From Rugosibacter sp. (GTDB lineage: Bacteria > Pseudomonadota > Gammaproteobacteria > Burkholderiales > Rhodocyclaceae): DNA of 64,000 nt. Positions 29,446-37,376 of this stretch are shown here, piece after piece; the stretch's first letter is position 1, and every line of letters begins with the position of its first letter. The DNA lies in the NCBI GenBank assembly GCA_030645365.1, contig JAUSMB010000047.1, forward strand, positions 26,317-90,316, read 5' to 3'. The notes under the pieces were generated by a model. That model made no database searches, was not told the origin of the DNA, and saw only the letters and a list, made by a program, of their open reading frames with translations. Both the position numbers and the translations under genes were made by a program.

Positions 29446-30306
29446 ATGATGGGTGAGCTTGGATTTTTTGTAATTGCACTCTTTGTTTTCGCCATAGTGA
29501 CGGTGGCCAAGGGTGTGCGCATTGTGGCGCAAGGCGAGGAATGGGTTGTCGAGCGGTTGGGTAAATACCATAAAACATTGTTGCCCGGGCTGAATGTCAT
29601 CATTCCTTATCTGGATCAGGTGCGTTACAAGCTGGTAACCAAAGACATTATTCTGGATGTGCAAGAGCAGGAGGTCATCACTAAAGACAATGCCGTGATT
29701 GTGACCAATGCGATTGCGTTCATCAAGATTACCGATCCGGTCAAGGCGGTGTATGGGGTGACAGATTTTTCTGAAGCGATACGTAACATGATCATGACCA
29801 CGTTGCGGTCAATCATTGGTGAAATGAATCTGGACGAGGCGTTGTCCAACCGCGATGCAATCAAGGCGCGTTTGCGCGAGAGCATTGCCGACGAAGCCAT
29901 TGATTGGGGGCTGACCGTCAAATCAGTCGAAATACAAGACATCAAGCCGTCTGAATCAATGCAGCGCGCGATGGAGGCGCAAGCCTCTGCCGAGCGTGAA
30001 CGCAAAGCCACAGTGACCCGCGCTGAAGGCACCAAGCAATCGACCATTCTGAATGCGGAAGCTCAACTGCAAGCGGCACGCCTGCAAGCCGAAGCACAAG
30101 TGACTTTGGCTACCGCCAGTGCGGAAGCCATCAAGCGCGTCGCCGTGGCGCTGGGGAGTGACGATGCCCCTGTGCGCTATTTGCTGGGTGAGAAATATAT
30201 CCAGACGCTAGGTAGCCTGGCAGTGTCGGAAAATGCCAAGACAGTTGTACTGCCTGCTGATTTACAAGACGCCTTGCGCGGCATGTTTGGTCGTCCGCGC
30301 GTTTAA
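29446..30306 (+). CDS. qmcA: SPFH/band-7 membrane protein, QmcA-like
   Basis: The 286-aa protein has one N-terminal span (LGFFVIALFVFAIVTVAKGVRIV) and a band-7 domain: EEWVVERLGKYHKTLLPGLNVIIPYLDQVRYK, EQEVITKDNAVIVTNAIAFIKI, RNMIMTTLRSIIGEMNLDEALSNRD. A coiled-coil stretch follows (AQASAERERKATVTRAEGTKQ). The family forms large oligomeric rings or cages at the inner membrane with NfeD and modulates FtsH-type proteolysis. Confidence 0.92.
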   Translation: MMGELGFFVIALFVFAIVTVAKGVRIVAQGEEWVVERLGKYHKTLLPGLNVIIPYLDQVRYKLVTKDIILDVQEQEVITKDNAVIVTNAIAFIKITDPVKAVYGVTDFSEAIRNMIMTTLRSIIGEMNLDEALSNRDAIKARLRESIADEAIDWGLTVKSVEIQDIKPSESMQRAMEAQASAERERKATVTRAEGTKQSTILNAEAQLQAARLQAEAQVTLATASAEAIKRVAVALGSDDAPVRYLLGEKYIQTLGSLAVSENAKTVVLPADLQDALRGMFGRPRV

Positions 30307-30327
30307 TCAGCGCTGCGTTTAATCAGC
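30299..30327 (+). repeat. Short tandem duplication between qmcA and tsaB
   Basis: GCGTTTAATCAGC occurs twice with a 16-bp period (30299-30311 and 30315-30327). The first copy includes the qmcA stop codon. It looks like a small local duplication. Confidence 0.7.
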
Positions 30328-30331
30328 AACC

Positions 30332-31021
30332 GTGCGTTTTCTGGCATTCGAGACGGCGACACGACGCCTATCCGTTGCACTTTGGCAGGATGGTGAGCTC
30401 ACCGAACGGTTTGCTGATCACCCGAACAGTGGCTCGGAATATCTTTTACCTTGGGCGCATGAACTGCTGGCAATATCCGGCATAACGCTCAAGCAACTCG
30501 ATGGCATTGCGTTTGGCGCAGGGCCGGGCGGGTTTACCGGTTTGCGCTTGGCGTGCGGTGTGGCGCAGGGCTTGGCGTTTGGTCTGGATGTGCCTGTTGC
30601 ACCGATCTCAACCCTGGCCGCGTTAGCCCTGGCATCGGGCGAGCGCAATGTCTGGGCGTGTCTTGATGCACGCATGAATGAAATTTATGCGGCCGCATAT
30701 ACTGTCGAAGGGGATGTGGCGCATGAAGTGATGGCGCCGCATTGTGTCGCACCCGCCGTATCACCAGCGCCGACTTTTCAAAGCGCTTGGGGCGTGGGCG
30801 ATGGATTTAAAACCTATGCTGACTTATTGACTAGCCGTAAGCCAGACTTGGCAGGCACTCATCCTGATATTTTTCCTTCCGCTGCCGCCGTGGCGCGCTT
30901 GGCAGTACCCGTGTTGGCCGATGGTCGAGGGGTATCCGCAGCCGATGCCCAGCCCATTTATGTGCGCGACAAAGTGGCATTTACCACGGCCGAACGCTTG
31001 GCACGTGGCGGATTGAAATGA
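30332..31021 (+). CDS. tsaB: tRNA threonylcarbamoyladenosine synthesis protein TsaB
   Basis: TsaB is the scaffold and partner of TsaD in making the t6A37 modification of ANN-decoding tRNAs. The 229-aa protein starts at GTG 30332 with FLAFETATRRLSVALW, and has the conserved LDGIAFGAGPGGFTGLRLACGVAQGLAFG and ALASGERNVWACLDARMNEIYAA. Dispersed-repeat copy 6, a perfect consensus match, encodes AVSPAPTF in the variable middle region between the two subdomains. The stop overlaps rimI (ATGA), so the two are translationally coupled. Confidence 0.95.
   Translation: MRFLAFETATRRLSVALWQDGELTERFADHPNSGSEYLLPWAHELLAISGITLKQLDGIAFGAGPGGFTGLRLACGVAQGLAFGLDVPVAPISTLAALALASGERNVWACLDARMNEIYAAAYTVEGDVAHEVMAPHCVAPAVSPAPTFQSAWGVGDGFKTYADLLTSRKPDLAGTHPDIFPSAAAVARLAVPVLADGRGVSAADAQPIYVRDKVAFTTAERLARGGLK
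30754..30778 (+). repeat. Dispersed 25-bp repeat, copy 6 (perfect, inside tsaB)
   Basis: This copy matches the consensus at all 25 positions. It is in frame in tsaB as AVSPAPTF and lies in a poorly conserved loop region, so it may have entered without damage to the protein. Confidence 0.9.
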
Positions 31022-31476
31022 CATTTGACCAAGACCTGCGCATCACCGCGATGACCTTGGCTGACCTCGATACAGTAGTGGCCGCCGAGGCCACGTTGCA
31101 TGCTTCACCGTGGACGCGCGGCCAGTTTGCCGATTCACTTGCTGCAGGCCACGATGTTTTGCTGGCGTATGACAGCAGCAACGCCCTGGTGGGCTATGGC
31201 GTGGTGATGATGGCGGTGGGCGAGGCTGATTTGCTGAACATCAGCGTGTTACCCGCGTTTCAACGACAAGGGGTTGGCGCAGCCTTTTTGCAGCACCTGA
31301 TGGCGCGTGCCAGGATGCGGCAGGTGACGCGCATGCTGCTCGAAGTGCGTGCTACGAATCGAGCGGCGCTGGCCTTGTACACACGCCAGGGGTTCACTGA
31401 GATTGGTCGGCGACACGGCTATTATCCAGCTCATGAACAACGGGAAGATGCGATCGTGATGGCACGCGAGTTATAA
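31018..31476 (+). CDS. rimI: Ribosomal protein S18-alanine N-acetyltransferase
   Basis: This 152-aa GNAT acetyltransferase carries the acetyl-CoA loop in ISVLPAFQRQGVGAAFLQHLM and the RimI-typical MLLEVRATNRAALALYTRQGFTEIGRRHGYY. RimI acetylates the N-terminal alanine of S18 and is commonly encoded behind tsaB. The start overlaps the tsaB stop codon. Confidence 0.93.
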   Translation: MTFDQDLRITAMTLADLDTVVAAEATLHASPWTRGQFADSLAAGHDVLLAYDSSNALVGYGVVMMAVGEADLLNISVLPAFQRQGVGAAFLQHLMARARMRQVTRMLLEVRATNRAALALYTRQGFTEIGRRHGYYPAHEQREDAIVMAREL

Positions 31477-31483
31477 ATAACTG

Positions 31484-32236
31484 ATGAATCCTAGTCGCCA
31501 ACAAATACTGTACGAAATGGGCTTGGGCCCCGTGTGGAAACTGCGCGCGCCATCCACCGCTGCGACGGCGACTGAGCTACCGGCCGAGGCGACTCATTCG
31601 GTTGCCGAGCGAGCCCCGACAGGCGATACGGCGGTCACGCGCGTGGCGAAAATTGCCATGCCCATGGATTGGGATGAGCTGGCTGCAACCGCTGCGGCGT
31701 GTCGCCAGTGCCGACTTTGTGAAGTGCGCAAACAAGCCGTGCTAGGCGTTGGCGACCGGCAAGCCGACTGGCTTTTTGTCGGTGAAGGGCCGGGCGCGGA
31801 AGAGGATGAACGCGGCGAGCCATTTGTCGGTCAGGCGGGTCAGCTGCTGGATAATATGTTGGCTTCGATTGGTCTACAGCGCGGACGGGATGTTTATATT
31901 GCCAATGCCGTTAAGTGTCGTCCACCGGAAAATCGAACTCCCGATCACGACGAGCTTGCAGCCTGCCGACCTTATCTTGCACAACAAATTGCCTTGATCC
32001 AGCCTAAGCTCATTGTCGCCATGGGCCGCCCCGCTGCGCAGACATTGCTACAAACTGAAGTAAAAATCGGCACTGCACGGACTAAGGTGCATGATTACGA
32101 GGGTATTCCGGTGATTGTCACCTACCATCCCGCTTACCTGTTGCGCAGCCCTCTCGATAAGGCGAAAGCCTGGGAAGATCTCTGTTTTATGCGCAGGACG
32201 ATGCGCCAATTAAAGCCAATCAATAGGCGTTTGTGA
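31484..32236 (+). CDS. Family-4-type uracil-DNA glycosylase (iron-sulfur)
   Basis: The 250-aa enzyme excises uracil from DNA. The Fe-S cysteines appear as CRQCRLCE and later KCRPPENRTPDHDELAACRPYL. The catalytic motifs are FVGEGPGAEEDERGEPFVGQAGQLLDNML and the C-terminal TYHPAYLLRSPLDK. An N-terminal 65-residue Ala/Thr-rich region (the start is close to rimI) is a variable linker seen in the long form of the family. It probably belongs to the tsaB-rimI transcript. A weaker dispersed-repeat match lies on the first Cys motif. Confidence 0.93.
   Translation: MNPSRQQILYEMGLGPVWKLRAPSTAATATELPAEATHSVAERAPTGDTAVTRVAKIAMPMDWDELAATAAACRQCRLCEVRKQAVLGVGDRQADWLFVGEGPGAEEDERGEPFVGQAGQLLDNMLASIGLQRGRDVYIANAVKCRPPENRTPDHDELAACRPYLAQQIALIQPKLIVAMGRPAAQTLLQTEVKIGTARTKVHDYEGIPVIVTYHPAYLLRSPLDKAKAWEDLCFMRRTMRQLKPINRRL
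31695..31719 (+). repeat. Dispersed 25-bp repeat, copy 10 (weak, inside the uracil-DNA glycosylase gene)
   Basis: Four mismatches to the consensus. It covers the conserved Cys motif and is read in another frame (ACRQCRLC) than the other plus-strand genic copies. It may be a chance match. Confidence 0.4.
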
Positions 32237-32250
32237 TCTATTTCGATCAC
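32233..32250. promoter_or_regulatory. Inverted repeat before glrK
   Basis: GTGATC and GATCAC are separated by six bases, giving an 18-bp palindrome that overlaps the stop codon of the glycosylase gene. It resembles a dimeric regulator site (CRP/FNR-superfamily-like TGTGA), but no regulator can be named. Confidence 0.4.
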
Positions 32251-32288
32251 CACTCTCAGTGGGAACAGATTTTGCGTCACGGCTTATT

Positions 32289-33710
32289 ATGAATATCCAT
32301 TATCCAAAATCGTTCTTCAAGCTACTGTCAGCCGGCTTTTTGCTGGCGGTTTTGCCATTGATTATTGGGTTGCTGATTAATACCGTCGCCATACAGCGAC
32401 TATCGACACAAAGCCAGCGTGCTGTTTATGATGCCGCGCGAGTGACCCATGCCGCAAGAGAATTAAGCGAAACGGCCAATTCATTGGAACGCGTTGCGCA
32501 ACAGAGTGTCATCTTGAAAGATCCGACTTTATGGAAGAGCTACCTCACTTTGCATCAACGCTTTGTAAATGCCAGCGCACAATTGAGCGAGTTGCCACTT
32601 GAAGCCTCCATGCGGCTAGAGCTAACGGCCTTGCAGCAAGAAGAACAGCAACTCAATGCCTATCTCGTAAAAATTGGCATTGATGCGACGGGCGCGACGG
32701 ATGCAGCGATTCGATATGCTGATATTGCCGATACAACGCGGCAGTTATTAACACGTTCGAGCAAGGTGATCGATAAAGAGGCAGAGTCTTTGCGCGTGTT
32801 GGCAGAGCAAACGGAGATACAAGTTAAAAGGCAACTTTTCTTGTTGCTGCCTTTGTCGATCTTCATCGTTGCCGGGTTTACGCATCTTCTCGCTAAGCCG
32901 ATTGCCCAACTGGAACAGGGTATTCGTGATCTGGGCGAACGTCGGCTTGAAACCCGGATCGAAGTGAACGGTCCTGATGACTTGAAGCAGCTGGGTGATC
33001 GGCTGGATTGGTTGCGGTTACGTTTGGTTCAGCTGGGGGAACAAAAAAGCCGTTTTTTGCGCCAGATTTCGCATGAGCTAAAAACACCTTTAACGGCATT
33101 ACGCGAAGGGTCGGATTTATTATCCGAGGAAATTGCAGGGCCGTTAACAGAAAAGCAGCGTGAAATTGTCTATATCCTGCGTCAACATAGTCTTGACTTG
33201 CAACGTCTGATTGAAGATCTGTTGCGTCATGGTGAGTCGGAGTTTCAGCAAACACCGCTTAAATTGCAACCGGTAAAACCTATTGAAATCATTGCGAAGG
33301 TAATCGATAAGCAACACTTGGCGATGGCCTCACGACATATCAAGTTAGATAGGCAAGTTGATGATTTTGTTTTGCGTACAGATCCCGAGCGATTGCGTAT
33401 CGTGTTTGACAATCTGCTGTCTAATGCTATTAAGTACTCTCCTGCAAATGGCACGATTACCGTGTCGGCAAAAAAAAATGACAATCATGTTTTGCTATCC
33501 GTGATTGATGAGGGCCCAGGTGTCGCGGATGAAGAGATGGATAATTTGTTTGATCCGTTTTATCGCGGACAGGCCGTAGCTGCTGGCGTTGTCAAAGGCT
33601 CGGGGTTGGGATTGTCGATTGCCAAAGAACATGTACTCACCTTGGGAGGGGAAATAACCGTTGGCCGAGGAAAAGGACACTTCACGGTACAACTCCCTTT
33701 AAATATATGA
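32289..33710 (+). CDS. glrK: Sensor histidine kinase GlrK (QseE-like)
   Basis: GlrK is the inner-membrane sensor kinase of the GlrKR (QseEF) system. From the ATG at 32289 it has 473 aa. The layout is: TM1 (FKLLSAGFLLAVLPLIIGLLINTV), a helical periplasmic domain, TM2 (LFLLLPLSIFIVAGFTHLL), HAMP, the H-box SHELKTPLTALREG and the ATPase boxes FDNLLSNAIKYSPANG and GSGLGLSIAKEHV. The gene order glrK-qseG-glrR is as in enterobacteria. The earlier track start has no merit. Confidence 0.92.
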   Translation: MNIHYPKSFFKLLSAGFLLAVLPLIIGLLINTVAIQRLSTQSQRAVYDAARVTHAARELSETANSLERVAQQSVILKDPTLWKSYLTLHQRFVNASAQLSELPLEASMRLELTALQQEEQQLNAYLVKIGIDATGATDAAIRYADIADTTRQLLTRSSKVIDKEAESLRVLAEQTEIQVKRQLFLLLPLSIFIVAGFTHLLAKPIAQLEQGIRDLGERRLETRIEVNGPDDLKQLGDRLDWLRLRLVQLGEQKSRFLRQISHELKTPLTALREGSDLLSEEIAGPLTEKQREIVYILRQHSLDLQRLIEDLLRHGESEFQQTPLKLQPVKPIEIIAKVIDKQHLAMASRHIKLDRQVDDFVLRTDPERLRIVFDNLLSNAIKYSPANGTITVSAKKNDNHVLLSVIDEGPGVADEEMDNLFDPFYRGQAVAAGVVKGSGLGLSIAKEHVLTLGGEITVGRGKGHFTVQLPLNI

Positions 33711-33716
33711 CCCGCC

Positions 33717-34235
33717 ATGAAAAATTTTTATAACTATTTATTCCTAGGGTTACTCCTGGCCCTGATCTCAGGCTGTGCAACCATTAAACCGGCAGAAGTT
33801 GTTGCGCCCCCCAGACAGGTGTATTGGAGTGCATCAGGTGGTGCGAGCGCATTGCTTACTTATTTTGATCAACTACGCTTGTTGTCGGCACCCGAGCTTG
33901 CCAAGGAAACCGAACGCGCACGCAAGAATTATGCGAAAGATAAATCGACTTTCTATCAACTTCAATATGCCATTGCCTTGTCTGTTCCTGGCGGAGACAT
34001 CCGCCAGGCGCAACAATTGCTTGATCCCTTGGTCAAGGAAACGAGGCGTCGTGATCTTCCACTTCGTGCTTTGGCTGTTATGGTGAGTACCAACCTGGCC
34101 GAACGCCAAAGATTGGAGGAGGCATTGCAAACCCAAATTCGCCGTGCAGATGATCTTGATGCCAAGCTTGAAGCGTTAAAGGGTATCGAGAAAAAAATGA
34201 TGCAGCGTGAGGATGTGATCAAAGGAAAACCATGA
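33717..34235 (+). CDS. qseG: QseG/YfhG-like lipoprotein
   Basis: This 172-aa protein has a lipoprotein signal with lipobox LISGC (residue about 20) and a helical C-terminus (ERQRLEEALQTQIRRADDLDAKLEAL). A lipoprotein between glrK and glrR is the position of QseG in E. coli, which interacts with the periplasmic part of the kinase. The assignment rests on position and architecture. The 3' end overlaps glrR. Confidence 0.75.
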   Translation: MKNFYNYLFLGLLLALISGCATIKPAEVVAPPRQVYWSASGGASALLTYFDQLRLLSAPELAKETERARKNYAKDKSTFYQLQYAIALSVPGGDIRQAQQLLDPLVKETRRRDLPLRALAVMVSTNLAERQRLEEALQTQIRRADDLDAKLEALKGIEKKMMQREDVIKGKP

Positions 34236-35611
34236 GCTCGCCGAATGCAAAAAATAGCGCACAAACTCGGCTACAAACGCGATCACAGATTTTATTGGTT
34301 GATGATGACCCGGATTTGCTTCGCCTGTTGACCATTCGGCTCGAGGCGGCAGGATATGGCGTCATAACGACAGACAAGGCAGAACACGCACTAGCCATGA
34401 TTGCGGTTGAACGGCCACATCTGGTGATTACCGATCTGCGTATGCCGGGTATGGATGGTTCGGCATTGTTTGAGGCGATCAACGCGACGCATCCGGCGCT
34501 ACCCGTGATCATACTCACGGCGCATGGCACCATTCCGGATGCGATTGCCGCGACAAATCGTGGCGTGTTTGGCTATCTGACCAAGCCTTATGACGCCAAG
34601 GTGCTGATTGCTCAAGTGGAGCAGGCGTTGCGCTTTTCTGTCAGTGACAATACTGAGGCTATGAGCGAGCAAACATGGCGAGCAGGTATTGTTACCCAAA
34701 GCCCCATCATGGAAGGTCTTTTGGCGCAAGCCCGATTGGTTGCTGCTAGCGACGCCAGTGTCATGCTGTATGGAGAATCAGGCACCGGAAAAGAGTTGTT
34801 GGCCCAGGCAATTCATTTTGCCAGCGCACGGTCTGAGGCGAATTTTGTCGCTGTGAATTGCGGGGCAATCCCTGAAAACCTTCTGGAATCCGAACTTTTT
34901 GGCTATGTGCGCGGGGCATTTACCGGAGCGAATAAAGACTACGCAGGGTTAGTCAGGGAGGCCGATGGTGGCACGCTTTTCCTGGATGAGATTGGTGATA
35001 TGCCTTTGCCATTACAAGTGAAATTGCTGCGCATGCTCGAGCAGCGCGAGGTGAGGCCACTAGGTGAGGCTAAATCGCATCGTGTGGATATTCGTGTCAT
35101 TAGTGCTACACACCGCGATCTGGAGGTGGAAATGGCCGAAGGACGGTTTCGTAGCGATTTGTTTTATCGCCTCAAGGTGGTGGCGCTGGCGATTCCATCA
35201 TTGGCTGAACGGCGTGACGATATTCCTCTGCTGGCCAGGTATTTCCTACACAAGATCTCGGAAAGCTACCGAAAGGAAGTTAATGGATTTGCGCCGGAGG
35301 CAATGGAGATTTTAGTTCGTGCCAGTTGGCCCGGTAACGTGCGTCAACTGCTCAATGTCGTAGAGCAGGCAGTTGCCTTGTCTACCGGATCCATCGTACC
35401 ACTTGCACTGGTACAAAATGCCATTCGGGAGCTGGAAGACATTATCCCCTTCGATGAAGCACGGCGTCGCTTTGAAGCCGATTACCTGGCGCGGCTGCTC
35501 AAAATGACGGGGGGTAACGTTGCGAGTGCTGCCACTTTGGCGCAGCGAAATCGCACGGATTTTTACAAACTCCTGCAGCGCCATTCTATGGATCCGTCGT
35601 TGTTCAAGTAA
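34232..35611 (+). CDS. glrR: Sigma-54-dependent response regulator GlrR (QseF-like)
   Basis: The 459-aa NtrC-family activator has a REC domain (LLVDDDPDLLRLLTIRLEAAG, phospho-Asp in LVITDLRMPGMDG), an AAA+ domain with Walker A GESGTGKELLAQAI and the sigma-54-contact loop GAFTGAN, and a Fis-like HTH (GGNVASAATLAQRNRTDFYKLL). It starts within the last codons of qseG. Two palindromic sites of the GlrR type lie within 90 bp downstream and head a sigma-54 promoter, so the next gene is a likely direct target. Confidence 0.94.
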   Translation: MSSPNAKNSAQTRLQTRSQILLVDDDPDLLRLLTIRLEAAGYGVITTDKAEHALAMIAVERPHLVITDLRMPGMDGSALFEAINATHPALPVIILTAHGTIPDAIAATNRGVFGYLTKPYDAKVLIAQVEQALRFSVSDNTEAMSEQTWRAGIVTQSPIMEGLLAQARLVAASDASVMLYGESGTGKELLAQAIHFASARSEANFVAVNCGAIPENLLESELFGYVRGAFTGANKDYAGLVREADGGTLFLDEIGDMPLPLQVKLLRMLEQREVRPLGEAKSHRVDIRVISATHRDLEVEMAEGRFRSDLFYRLKVVALAIPSLAERRDDIPLLARYFLHKISESYRKEVNGFAPEAMEILVRASWPGNVRQLLNVVEQAVALSTGSIVPLALVQNAIRELEDIIPFDEARRRFEADYLARLLKMTGGNVASAATLAQRNRTDFYKLLQRHSMDPSLFK

Positions 35612-35612
35612 C

Positions 35613-35630
35613 TGTCGCCACAGTGCGACA
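35613..35630. promoter_or_regulatory. GlrR activator site 1
   Basis: TGTCGCCACAGTGCGACA fits TGTC-N10-GACA, the motif known for enterobacterial GlrR. It begins two bases after the glrR stop codon and is about 140 bp upstream of the sigma-54 promoter. Confidence 0.8.
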
Positions 35631-35677
35631 GTAAAAATCATTAGGGTTCATCGGGTTGTAAAACCTTTGCAGCGATC

Positions 35678-35695
35678 TGTCGCCTGATGGCGACA
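35678..35695. promoter_or_regulatory. GlrR activator site 2
   Basis: TGTCGCCTGATGGCGACA again fits TGTC-N10-GACA, with a perfect CTGTCGCC/GGCGACAG palindrome. The centre is 65 bp from site 1, about six helical turns, so both sites face the same side. Confidence 0.8.
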
Positions 35696-35759
35696 GATTA
35701 TCATGCCGTGGAAATTGCTCGGCTAGCATAACCTATTGAAATTTATTATAAAAATAATC

Positions 35760-35775
35760 TGGCATGGTGATTGCT
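35760..35775 (+). promoter_or_regulatory. Sigma-54 promoter (-24/-12)
   Basis: TGGCATGGTGATTGCT has GG at -24 and GC at -12 with the exact spacing of the consensus TGGCAYR-N4-TTGCW. It should drive the glycine-zipper gene 117 bp downstream and probably the small ORF and bactofilin behind it. Confidence 0.88.
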
Positions 35776-35891
35776 TTTACCCATGGGTAGTTGAGCATTG
35801 CATCAAAGTGCCCAATTCTTTACCTATCGGAAAAAAGATTGATACCTCATGTTCACATGAGCCCCTGATCAGAAAAGAGAGAAGCGAAAAA

Positions 35892-36461
35892 ATGCAAGCT
35901 CGTCCCAAACTACTTTATCCATTAATGGTGATTGCAGCGATTGCCGTTACCGTGTTTAGCTTGCTAGGCATCGCGACTTTAACCGGAACCCTACCGCTGG
36001 CTCATTCCGAAGCGGGTACGGCATCTACGGCATCATCTATTGCGAAAGCTACACAGGAACTACTGCCAGAGTCTGGTACGAGTTCAGCTAGGCGCGACCG
36101 CACAGTAACTTCTGCCTGCCGTTACTGCGGCGTCGTGGAATCAGTGAGCCTGGTCGAAATGAAAGGTCAGGGCAGTGGCGTGGGGGCAATTGCCGGAGGA
36201 GTTGCCGGCGCCCTGGTAGGCAATAGCATCGGTCAAGGTAATGGCCGCACTGCGATGACTCTTTTAGGTGGCGCTGGTGGTGCCTACGCGGGCAATGAGA
36301 TCGAAAAAAATACGCACAAAACTTCGTCGTATCGCATCCGAGTGCGTATGGAGAATGGCCGGCTACACACGCTCTATCAGCGTAATCCGCCGGCGGTGGC
36401 AGCTGGCGATCACGTGAAAGTTGTTGGTAGTGTGATTGCACAGCAATCATCGAGTAGTTAA
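35892..36461 (+). CDS. Glycine-zipper 2TM-domain envelope protein
   Basis: The start is taken at ATG 35892 (MQARPKLLYPLMVIAAIAVTVF), since the first 52 codons in the track lie on and next to the sigma-54 promoter. The 189-aa protein has an N-terminal membrane anchor, a CXXC pair (SACRYCGVVESVSLV), a glycine zipper (GAIAGGVAGALVGNSIGQGNG, GGAGGAYAGNEIEK) and a C-terminal beta region (YRIRVRMENGRLHTLYQRNPP). This is the SlyB/OmpA-2TM-like layout. Given its promoter it is probably a GlrR-sigma-54 target in the envelope. Confidence 0.85.
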   Translation: MQARPKLLYPLMVIAAIAVTVFSLLGIATLTGTLPLAHSEAGTASTASSIAKATQELLPESGTSSARRDRTVTSACRYCGVVESVSLVEMKGQGSGVGAIAGGVAGALVGNSIGQGNGRTAMTLLGGAGGAYAGNEIEKNTHKTSSYRIRVRMENGRLHTLYQRNPPAVAAGDHVKVVGSVIAQQSSSS

Positions 36462-36530
36462 GCGTTCTGAACTTGATTCGTTTTTCCGGCCGAGATGGTC
36501 CTCGGCAATCATTAGAGAAGGAGATGCAGT

Positions 36531-36584
36531 ATGAAAAAGCGCCGCATAAAACAACGGTTAGCCCTGAGTACTATTTTTATTTAG
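36531..36584 (+). CDS. Small basic ORF, 17 aa, with a strong Shine-Dalgarno sequence
   Basis: ATG at 36531 is preceded by AAGGAG (36518-36523) with 7-bp spacing. It encodes MKKRRIKQRLALSTIFI and ends at TAG 36582-36584. It is too short for the track. The ribosome site is among the best in the window. The peptide might be real or act as a leader. No family can be named. Confidence 0.4.
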   Translation: MKKRRIKQRLALSTIFI

Positions 36585-36609
36585 TAGCACAAGGTTTAGT
36601 AGCACAAGG
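36580..36609 (+). repeat. Perfect 15-bp tandem duplication
   Basis: TTTAGTAGCACAAGG occurs twice head to tail (36580-36594 and 36595-36609). The first copy contains the stop codon of the small ORF. A short hairpin (CCGGA and TCCGG) follows at about 36611. Confidence 0.85.
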
Positions 36610-36659
36610 GCCGGATGATCGTCCGGTTGTTCTGTAGTCATTTCTGAAAAGGAAAATTC

Positions 36660-37247
36660 ATGTTTAAAACTCAAGAGTTAACTGGCAAGTCCGATGGATC
36701 GAATAGTGCGCGTGGTCTGTTTGGCCGACCATCGACTCCCATGCCGGCACCGGTAACCAAACCCTTTGCAGCTCAACCGCTACCCATGGCAGACGCTAGA
36801 AACCCGGTCCCTTCTGATACTTCATCTGCCTCTGACTCTGCCACACAATTGAAAGCCGAGAAAAGTGTTGGCAACCGGCTGCTCGTAGGCCCCGATGTCA
36901 AGCTCAAGGGCGCAGAAATTCTTGATTGCGATACGCTGGTTGTGGAGGGCAGGGTCGAAGCGACCATGGATAGCCATATCATCCGCATTGCCGAACAGGG
37001 CATATTCTGTGGCACCGTGAGTATCGATACGGCAGAAATACACGGTGTCTTTGAGGGTGAACTCACTGCCCGAAGCCAGTTGATCATTCATGCGACTGGT
37101 CGCGTTACTGGCAAGATCCGTTATGGAAAAATTCTGATTGAAGAAGGCGGGCAGATATGTGGCGACATTCAGTCAACGGCCCAGAATCATCCGGAAGTCA
37201 AGGCGGAAGTCAGGACTATCGGAGCCGCTATCCGGCGTGACGGATAA
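36660..37247 (+). CDS. Bactofilin family cytoskeletal protein
   Basis: The 195-aa protein has a disordered Pro/Ser-rich N-terminus (about 70 residues) and a DUF583 beta-helix: KLKGAEILDCDTLVVEGRVEATM, HIIRIAEQGIFCGTVSIDTAEIHGVFEGELTARSQLIIHATGRVTGKIRYG. Bactofilins polymerise without nucleotide and shape the envelope or localise proteins. AAAGGA precedes the ATG by 7 bp. Together with the glycine-zipper gene it makes a possible envelope unit behind the sigma-54 promoter. Confidence 0.92.
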   Translation: MFKTQELTGKSDGSNSARGLFGRPSTPMPAPVTKPFAAQPLPMADARNPVPSDTSSASDSATQLKAEKSVGNRLLVGPDVKLKGAEILDCDTLVVEGRVEATMDSHIIRIAEQGIFCGTVSIDTAEIHGVFEGELTARSQLIIHATGRVTGKIRYGKILIEEGGQICGDIQSTAQNHPEVKAEVRTIGAAIRRDG

Positions 37248-37270
37248 TCATCCTGGGCGCTTTCTAAATT

Positions 37271-37302
37271 AAAAGCCGGCACCACCAGTTGCGGTTTTTT
37301 TT
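37271..37302 (+). terminator. Probable terminator after bactofilin
   Basis: AAAAGCCG pairs with CGGTTTTT (one G-U pair) around a 13-nt loop, and eight T follow the stem's GG. It would separate the bactofilin transcript from the following kinase gene. Confidence 0.5.
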
Positions 37303-37376
37303 CTGAACGCGTAAGAAGATTGAGCTTACGGGGAGGACTGAGCCTACGGGGAAATATTGTATCTTTGCCAGTAGCC

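Noticed and set aside
36487-36505. Hairpin GCCGAG/CTCGGC after the glycine-zipper gene as a terminator
   Set aside because: There is no T tract behind it on either strand, so termination is not supported.
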